This document shows, piece after piece, positions 57,171 to 64,000 of a DNA stretch of 64,000 bases. A program made the translations under genes and the position numbers. Under the pieces are notes generated by a model, which worked only from the letters and a program-made list of their open reading frames with translations, was not told where the DNA came from and ran no database searches. The stretch comes from Boesenbergia rotunda (taxonomy: Eukaryota; Streptophyta; Magnoliopsida; Zingiberales; Zingiberaceae), in NCBI GenBank assembly GCA_024364735.1, contig JAGFNQ010000846.1:212322-276321 (forward strand), in the 5' to 3' direction. Numbering within the stretch: position 1 is the stretch's first letter; each line of letters starts with the position of its first letter.

Positions 57171-57659
57171 GAGGGTGATTATGTGAAGCTTTCACATGGC
57201 CTAGAGATCCTATAGGTTTCGGCCAAGTACCCTAATAGAGTGGAAAGTTAGGATTTATTTCAAGTAAGGGCTCCAATGGCCCTATGGTAAGGTATGGTTG
57301 GTATTCAACAATTGATTTGGGGTTTTATTGGAAATTTTTCCATGCCCCCATGGCCTTGAAGTTTCGGCCAAGATCAAGATTAGGGTTAAAGGATTAGGGT
57401 TGGCCTTAAGTACGGGATCAAATGGTTCCTATGGCCTAGTATGTATGTATGGGATGTTGGTTGGGAAGTTATGTGAAGTTTCATGGACCTAGGGTTCCTT
57501 GGGGACTTTCGGCCAAGGACATAACCTAGGGATAGGGTTGGGTTGAACCTACAAAGATGCTTGTGTATGGGTTACCAAGAGATATGTTTAAGTAAGATGG
57601 AAGAATCTCTATGTTAACCAAACCCTTAGTTTGTATGTCATGAATTATATGTTAGGTCA

Positions 57660-57850
57660 TGGATGTTTATGAATGATATGCCATGTTTAAGAATAATATG
57701 CATGTATGCCATGTCTTATGAATGATACGTATGTATGCCATGATTTATGAATGATATGTATGTATGCCATGTCTTATGAATGATATGCCATGTTTTATGA
57801 ATGATATGTATGTATGCCATGCTCTATGAATGATGTGTACATATGCCATG
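57660..57850. repeat. ~30-bp minisatellite shared with the LTR at 26021
   Basis: Five to six units of gaatgatatgtatgtatgcc plus atgtcttat. Confidence 0.85.
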
Positions 57851-59608
57851 TCTAAGAATGAAAATGATGAATGAAGTTTAAGTATGATGAATGAATGAAA
57901 GATGATGCTTATGTCTTTAAGGCATAAATATGCTAAACAGCACAGTCGATGGTTGACGGTACGATGGTCGTGAGGATCGGTAAATGGGCCGGTAGACGGG
58001 CCGAGCCGTAACAAGTTATGCCATGGTTGAATATGCCATGAATGTCTTATGAATGATGAAGCATGTAAAGTATTTTACTTTATGAATGGGGCTTGTACCG
58101 GACCGAAGTATGGGTCCAAGGGATGGGCACCTTAAGAACGCCTCGGTTCTGGACTACCGAAGCTATCCACGGTTCTGACACTACCGAAGCTGTGCAACAG
58201 GGATGGGCACCTTAAGAACGCCCCGGTTCGAGGACTACCGACTACGCTGTCCTTACCCTAGTAGGTCGAGGCTAGCTACCTTGTATTTACTTAGGGATGC
58301 GCGCCATGATGTATGTATGTGGTACAAGCCGGGGACCCCAACAATGTGATGATTATGTTTAAGTATTTAAAAGTATGTTTTTAAAAGTTAGGCATCTATA
58401 TATATATAAATATTCATATGCATTCCACCCACGCATTCATTCATGATTATGCATTATGCTATGATGATGATGTCTTATGCTTATGATTCATGTTAAGAAA
58501 TGGGTATGATAGTAAATGATTTATGCCATGATTATGTTAAGAAGATACCCATATGCTATAATGGAAAATAGGCCCATGATATGCTAGATAGATTGGTCTA
58601 TACCTTATGTTTATGTTTATACCATGTTCCATGCCATGTTAAGAATGTCTAATGATGCGTATGTTTATACCATGCTTTATGCCATGATAAGAATGTTAAT
58701 TATGTCTATGCTTATGTATATGTTTTATGCCATGATAAAAATGTTTAATCATGTTTATGCTTATGTTTATGCTTTATGCCATGATAGGAATGTTGAGTTA
58801 TGTTTATGGTTATGCCATGTATCATGCCATGTAAAGTTTAAGTAGGTTTATGTTTATGCTTCATGTTTAAGACTAAATGATGATTATGTTTCATATGATT
58901 ATGAATGAATGACGAATGGTTTTAGTGAGTAGGAAAGAGTCTTACTAAGCCTGTGTGCTTATAGTCTTTTTCCTTATACCGCAGATCATGCAAGGGGACA
59001 ATGAGGAAGCCGCAGGAGGGCAAGAACGTATGTGTGTGATAGTGACTTGGCCCAGGAAACCAAATGTTTACCGTTTATGCTAGAACTTTACTTTTGATAT
59101 CTCTATGCTCGAATAATGACTCATGGAACTTTATGTTATGATGTTAAGCATGATATGATAAGATGTTTAAGTATAAAGTTAATATGCCAAGTTTCCATGA
59201 CATTATGTTAAGAATGGTAGTAGAGGGCATGTAAGTGTAAAGTTAAAGTTATTTCCGCTGCAGTATGATGTTACATGCCCTAAGTATGTTAGCGTAACGC
59301 CGCTTTAGGAAAAAAAAAGTAGGCGTTACATCCAGCTTGCCTCCATGCCACCCTTCACGTACGCCTTGAAGTCCGCGTCCCTCGGCTCATCATCTCTGCT
59401 ATCAATTGTCCCTCGGATGCGCATGTAAGCCTCCAGCTTACCTCCATGCCATCCTTCACCTGAAGACATCAACCAAGTCCATGCGTACCTGTACACCTGC
59501 ACACTCATGTACACATGTGAGAACAACACAAATCCTAACTTAACCATATTGGCCACTCATCAAAATATCATGATCCTCCAGATCATCTCAGGGCCGATTG
59601 CCCCAACA

Positions 59609-59622
59609 ATCTCCCCCTTTTT
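59609..59622 (-). other. Polypurine tract of the Sirevirus
   Basis: Minus strand aaaaagggggagat abuts the LTR start. Similar tracts on the same strand at 59711-59720, 59847-59860 and 60276-60289 resemble the multiple polypurine tracts described for Sireviruses. Confidence 0.85.
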
Positions 59623-60725
59623 GATGTGTGACAATATGTTAAGTTAGGTAAACATATAGCAATAACACTAGCAAAAGCAATTGAAATTCAAGCATAGCAT
59701 ACAAGAGACAACCTCCCCCTCAACCTATGCTTTCTCCCAAATTCCAACCCTTATTGCTAATCCCAAGTTTAGTCTTCCCAACTTAACTCTAAAGCACAAC
59801 CAAGCCTAAGTTTAAGTTTCAACCCAAACCTAACTTAACACTCAAGTTCTCCCCCTTTGACACCATCAAAAGATTGCCCCAGGCAACCCAACCCTTGGTG
59901 CCAAATGGAACTTAACCATATTTTTGAAAAACCCTTCAGAGATCACCAAAAGACCATTCTGTCCACATTACCAGTCGACTGCCCCCAGGGCAGTCGACTG
60001 ATATGACAGATTACAGAATTTCAGCCGAAATTCAGAAACTAATAAAAAATTCCAGAAAATCTGGAAAAATATGAAACTTTGCAAGCACAGTTGTTAAGGT
60101 ATTCCCTACCCTAGAAAAATTTGGTTCGTGAAAAATACTGACCGTGCTTGACTTTTGGTACAAACTCTAAAATTCTCAAATTATCTAAACTTTGTATCAA
60201 AGTTGACCTATTCTCTTGATATCCTATACTTGTCAATTTCTAGCAACTCCATTTGGCATTCAAAATGATTCCCAAACTCCCCCTTTTCCATATATAAGTG
60301 TATTTATTTTGTCAACATCTCTTCCCTATTCGTTCTTGAGTCTAAATGATGATCCCTTTTTATACACCATATATTTATGTGATTTCAAACAAACCATGTT
60401 AGATAACAAAATACCATATTATGAACATATGTAGAATGATCATAAAATCAACATTCATTCATACTTCAACATATCCAAACAATATGCAAAATGACATCTA
60501 GTCATGATAACACTTCCATACCTCCATAGAAACACAAGAAGATAAGTCAAATGTCATAAAAGCAACAAAAACCAGTAATACAAAGAACTGAAAGTAGTAC
60601 CTAGGGCCAAGGCCCTGAAATCATCCATATAAATACAATCATCAGAAAGTGAAGCGTTTGAGAGGTATAATGAAACATCAAGAAAAACACTCTCAACACT
60701 AAAACCCAACAACTACATCATCTGA
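59623..60725 (-). other. Sirevirus non-coding region between ORF and 3' LTR
   Basis: About 1.1 kb without a gene. It contains three extra polypurine-like tracts and the palindromic dyad 59972-60000 (two CAGTCGACTG copies around ccccagg). The 72-codon plus-strand ORF 60216-60434 has no recognisable motif. Confidence 0.7.
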
Positions 60726-61691
60726 TCAGAAGTACATGTGGTCGTCACCATCTGGAGGAGGAGGAGGAGTTGGAGGGCCCTGATATGCTAAATCCCATCG
60801 CTGCATCATCGCATACATGCCCTCCTGCCAGGTCATAAAGCCCTGGCAGAAGTCTGTGAGGCCCTGTACCTCCCTCTGAGTCACCGCCTGACCCTGCTGG
60901 AGGCTCTGAATATCTCCCTGGATGGTGTGGACATCCGCACGGAGCCCATGAACATCCTCACGGTACTGAGTAAACTCTGCGCGGGTGATCAGCTCTCTGG
61001 GCTCCGCATCTGCACCAGCGGCCTCTGGGCGCTCCCTCCAAGCAAATGCCCCCTGTCTAAACTCAATCCCTGCCAAGGATAATTGGCGGGTGCCAATTTG
61101 ATCATACTCCTTTGATAAGTGTTTGACCTGACCACCGGTGACACGAATGCCAAATCGTAGCTGGAAGAACTTAGTCAACACGTGGCAAAAGGGCATATAA
61201 ATTTTCCCATTCACACTCTGGGAAAAGTGACAGATGGAGGCAAAAACATGCAACGACACATCTATATCCAATCGTCTCTCAAGAGCATACATCATCACTA
61301 AGTGAGGCAGTCAAATCCTTGCTCTCCCCTTAGTGACAATGGGTAAGATGCACTCTACCACAATCTTATACAGAACATGGCTAAATGGACGCATGGGCTT
61401 AGCATCAAAGGTACGCTCAGATTCATGCCTATGTTGTCTAAAGTAGTGTAGATGAATCTGATCAATGGTAATGTTTTCAAACTCAAGTGGCTCAATGACA
61501 TTGGGAAAATAGGTGTTGACATTGTTAGACGCCCGACACTCTAAGAAACTGGCTAAACTCATGGGTGCGAAAGGAATGGTAACGCCAGCTACTCTTGATT
61601 CATAACTACTATTATCTGAATCAATACAAGTTAAATTTGCATAGAACTCCTTGCATAGATCAATGTTAATGTCATGTTGGCAATAAACCAA
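60726..61691 (-). pseudogene. Sirevirus envelope-like/accessory ORF, one in-frame stop, N-terminus lost
   Basis: A single minus-strand frame of ~322 codons runs from the Gypsy LTR edge to a stop near 60726, interrupted only by TGA at 61311-61313 (a CGA-to-TGA change is likely). The first part (LCKEFYANLTC, VTIPFAPMSLASFLECR, MRPFSHVLYKIV) resembles the putative plant transposon protein domain found in accessory or envelope-like ORFs of plant retroelements. The C-terminal part has a heptad-like coiled coil (about codons 225-265) and ends in PPTPPPPPDGDDH. Position between pol and 3' LTR matches Sireviruses. Function is unknown, and no transmembrane helix is evident in the part visible. Confidence 0.75.
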
Positions 61692-61698
61692 CTGTTCT

Positions 61699-64000
61699 TG
61701 TAACGCCCCAAAATTTCCATTTTTAGTTCTTAAAGTCCTTAGAATTATTTAGAAATGGTTTAGAAATGTTCTAGATATTTTTAGGAATTTTTAGAGTATT
61801 TTTATGGAATTTTCCGAGTCCGTTTGGTATTTTTGGAAAAAGAAAAAAAAAGGAAAAAGGAAAAATGGAAAAAAAACCAATTAAGTGCAGCGGGTGGATC
61901 GAACCCGCGACCACCGCGAGACCACACAAGCGCGCAACCGGCTGGGCTAGGGGTATCAAGCACAGCAAAGGGTGGAGAGACTTATATTTAAGGGGTAGTT
62001 AGGTCGATCCGCCCCATAGGTATAAATAGATAATTAAAGAGAGAAGTTTTATTTCTCTCCTCTCCAAACCCTCACCATCCGCCGACCCCTCTCCCTCTCC
62101 TCTCTTGGGCGACGCCGACCAACATCAAGGCCAAGAGGGCCGGCCAAAGCTCTTCTCCAAGAGATATTCCTATATTCGGGATCCCCGCGACGAGAGGAAC
62201 ACGTAGGCGTGAAGAATTCTCCGAGATCTCAAGTTTCTCCCAAGCTCTAGACGTCAATCTTGGTTGTAAGTCCAAGATATCAATGTAAGTACTGCTCACC
62301 TGCAGTAAGAGGCGGTTTTTCCGCGAGAATTTCCTTTAAAAGTTTTTAAAAGAGATATTTCCTTTTTGTTTGAGTTTTTGCATGTGATCTTAGTTCATTA
62401 TATGCTTATATATGTTGATTAATACCCTATGTGAGTTTAGGGTCCAAGAAAAGCTATGAGAAAAGAAAAGAAAAGATAAAGATAAGAAAAGAAAAGGCCA
62501 AGGCCTTAAGAAATCCCCAAAAGTCAAGACTTAGGGATTTTAGCACGCAAGGTGCTCCAGAAAATGCCAAGGCATTTACAGATAAGGAAGAAAAGAAAGA
62601 AAAGCTATTTTATTTTATAAGGCCAGTACCCGGCGTCCAAGGGCGTCGTTAAAGAAATCCAGGTGTCCAATTCCAAGGTCTTGGCCCTGGTAGACCCAAG
62701 GTCTGCTCTATTAGGATTGGTGGCTCGCTACCCCAACCTTTTAGGGAACGCGCATATGAGATGGTACTTACGTCTTCAGTGGATCCAAGTGATTATTATT
62801 TTCAAGTATATGCTTTAGCAAAGTTTCGAAAATTTAAAGAGTTTTCAAAAAGTTAAAGAATAGCTAAAGTTTCCAAGTTGAGCCAAGAAAAGTAAAATGA
62901 GATTTATTATTGCTTGAGTATGCATGTTTTGAGCTATACATGTCCTTAGTTTTTCTTTCAAGCATATTAGTATCTCATATGATGTTCAGTTTGATCTAGA
63001 AGCATGTTTGCATATTTCGAGTTTTTGTGAGCTAGATAGTACTTACTAAGCTTTTTGCTTACTAGTTGCATTTCCTCTTATTGCAGATAAAGGTAAAGGC
63101 AAGCAATTCTGAAGGAAGACGATGAGGCGGTGCTGAGTAGAGTGTGTGTGGTGGCTGATTATGGAGAGATCTTTGGCGCAAGACAATTTAGCTATTAATT
63201 CACAATGTTATAGATCATTTGAATTTCAAGTTCTTGCTTTATAAAGTTTAGCGAACATTTGAGTTTTGGACAGTTTTACATGCTCAATTTCTTAGAGTAA
63301 AGATTTCATGTCATTTCATTTAGCTTATATATTCTTATGCTTGCATTGGATGAGTGGAAATGTGAGTAGATGGAGATATTGATACTTTGTTAGGAAAATA
63401 GACACATGTGCCAAGATAGTATCAAATTCTCTTTGAATTAAGTTTTATTGCTTATAAATGTTTAGAAAAGTTGCATTCACATTTCATAATGCTTTAGCAA
63501 GGTCATAGAATATGTATTTGGTGTTATGAATGTATAGAAGTCAAGATTGGTACAAACTTTAGTGTTAAAGTTCATATATCTTGAATAGTTTATTTTCTTC
63601 CGCAAAAGTCCAAATTTCAAGTTTATGGATTCGTTTTGATTGGCTAAACTCATTAGAAAACTGTCATAGAGTGTAGAAATGATGTCATGATTCCATATGG
63701 CTCGAAATTATAGGTTTGGAGGAGCTGTGAAGTAACTGGCCGAAACCTGAGTTTCGAATTACAGGCCTATCAGTCGACTGATACAGTATCAGTCGACTGA
63801 TACCTGCAGTTTGAATTGGGCGAGGCAAGCTTCAAGTGTACCAATTGCGAGCTTTTGAGATAGTAAGTGTGATATGTTAATATGCATGATTGCACAAGTT
63901 AGAATATGATTGTTAGATGAATTTAAAAGTTTAAAAAAAAAAGATTTCCGCATTTTTAGTCATGTATCAAAGTCGAGAAGTAGAGAGAAAGTAACGATCC
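61699..64000 (+). mobile_element. Gypsy LTR (TGTAACGCC family), right end beyond window
   Basis: Starts TGTAACGCCCC at 61699 inside the Sirevirus ORF (gttct at 61694-61698 would be the left TSD). Landmarks: the best tRNA-like boxes of the window (61895-61949), TATA box tataaata (62021-62028), donor GTAAGT (62285-62290), GGCTCGCTACCCCA block (62721-62765), acceptor TTGCAG (63081-63086), and two CAGTCGACTG palindromes (63771 and 63790). More than 2.3 kb. Whether it is a solo LTR or a 5' LTR cannot be told. The ORF at 62431-62652 is LTR sequence. Confidence 0.88.
61886..61956 (-). promoter_or_regulatory. tRNA-like element with consensus A-box and B-box in LTR
   Basis: Minus strand: A-box TAGCCCAGCCGG (61949-61938), an exact match to TRGCNNAGYNGG, and B-box GGTTCGATCCA (61905-61895) within a T-arm-like hairpin (CGGGT..ACCCG). 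The span is tRNA-sized (about 70 nt), but an acceptor stem is not clear. It is 75-120 bp upstream of the LTR TATA box and antisense. Confidence 0.7.

Larger units (their letters stand above)
55563..59330 (+). mobile_element. Gypsy solo LTR (TGTAACG family) inside the Sirevirus LTR
   Basis: 3,768 bp, TGTAACGACCC to GGCGTTACA. TSD is tccaa (55558-55562) / tccag (59331-59335), one mismatch. A related host-sequence copy at 59419-59440 (aagcctccagcttacc) shows the original base was G. Landmarks: pol III-like boxes (56071-56125), TATA box (56224-56230), donor GTAAGA (56462-56467), many TTTCGGCCA motifs, three ~182-bp tandem units (56631-57170), minisatellite (57660-57850), GC block (58112-58324) and acceptor CCGCAG (58979-58984). 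Confidence 0.92.
54886..59608 (-). repeat. 3' LTR of the Sirevirus, interrupted
   Basis: On the minus strand it starts TGTTGGGGCAATCGG at 59608 next to the polypurine tract and ends near 54886 after the ctagtac/C-run region (G run at 54909-54917 on plus). Without the nested 3,768-bp LTR and its TSD it is about 0.95 kb, typical for the group. It contains palindromes CAGTCGACTG at 55262, 55281 and 55354. Confidence 0.82.
54886..61698 (-). mobile_element. Sirevirus (Ty1/Copia), minus strand, 3' part
   Basis: Plus-strand order is 3' LTR (about 54886-59608, holding a nested LTR), polypurine tract (59609-59622), non-coding region with several polypurine-like tracts, then an envelope-like ORF (60726-61691) cut by a Gypsy LTR at 61699. 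An extra ORF between pol and 3' LTR, plus multiple polypurine tracts, is the Sirevirus arrangement. The left LTR edge is inferred from where Copia-2 homology stops and is good to a few bases. Pol lies beyond the window. Confidence 0.82.

Noticed and set aside
61886..61956. Functional tRNA gene
   Set aside because: A- and B-boxes are good, but I cannot form a complete acceptor stem or anticodon arm with confidence, and it recurs at a fixed place in LTRs.
62431..62652. Lys-rich 73-codon ORF
   Set aside because: AAG/GAA-rich LTR sequence between donor-like and acceptor-like sites; no homologue frame in related LTRs.

Overview
This is plant nuclear DNA, almost certainly a flowering plant with a large, retrotransposon-rich genome. 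Monocot is my guess (Sirevirus plus Tekay-like Gypsy plus CACTA composition), and I cannot support a species. I can support only one intact-looking host gene in 64 kb: a single-exon ATL-type RING-H2 ubiquitin ligase on the minus strand at 32384-32929. Nearly everything else is transposable element (TE) sequence, much of it nested, and several insertions are proven by 5-bp or 3-bp target-site duplications (TSDs).

Left block (1-22784). A plus-strand Copia element (integrase to 3' LTR, 1-6432) has its RNase H gene split by a solo LTR of a second Copia family (2227-4467, TSD caacc). A second copy of the first Copia family lies tail-to-tail on the minus strand (14318-22784). Between them is a short purine-rich segment split by a minus-strand Gypsy solo LTR (6610-13950, TSD aagga). 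That LTR is itself split by a 3.9-kb CACTA DNA transposon (7095-11021, TSD aca). The CACTA carries minus-strand exons of a Ulp1-like peptidase and, upstream on the same strand, exons of a REVEILLE/LHY-type SHAQKYF MYB gene, which look like a captured host gene fragment.

Middle (22785-36942). A Tat-like Gypsy remnant has a gag fragment, a 36-bp tandem array and an LTR. The LTR is interrupted by another Gypsy solo LTR (26021-29356, TSD gaacg) and by a SINE-like insert. Then come a gene-poor stretch, the ATL gene, SINE-like and AT-rich intergenic DNA, and a 31-bp minisatellite.

Right block (36943-64000). This is the deepest nest. A Gypsy LTR (36943) is broken by a Copia element (38057 to about 54885). 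That Copia is broken by a young, nearly complete Tekay-like Gypsy element (43148-52512, TSD cctat, LTRs about 99% identical). On the right the Copia ends in the 3' LTR of a minus-strand Sirevirus (about 54886 to beyond 61698). The Sirevirus is interrupted by one Gypsy solo LTR in its own LTR (55563-59330) and by another Gypsy LTR in its envelope-like ORF (61699 to window end).

The most unusual signals are these. (1) All Gypsy LTRs beginning TGTAAC carry an antisense tRNA-like pol III A-box/B-box pair just upstream of the U3 TATA box. (2) The same LTRs share a splice-donor/splice-acceptor-like pair, suggesting an intron in the LTR-derived leader. (3) The young Tekay-like element has lost gag-protease and instead carries an ORF with twelve 7-residue acidic repeats and a hydrophobic C-terminal tail, placed directly after a textbook branch point and 3' splice site. 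(4) A CACTA element brings a circadian-type MYB fragment and a Ulp1 peptidase onto one strand.
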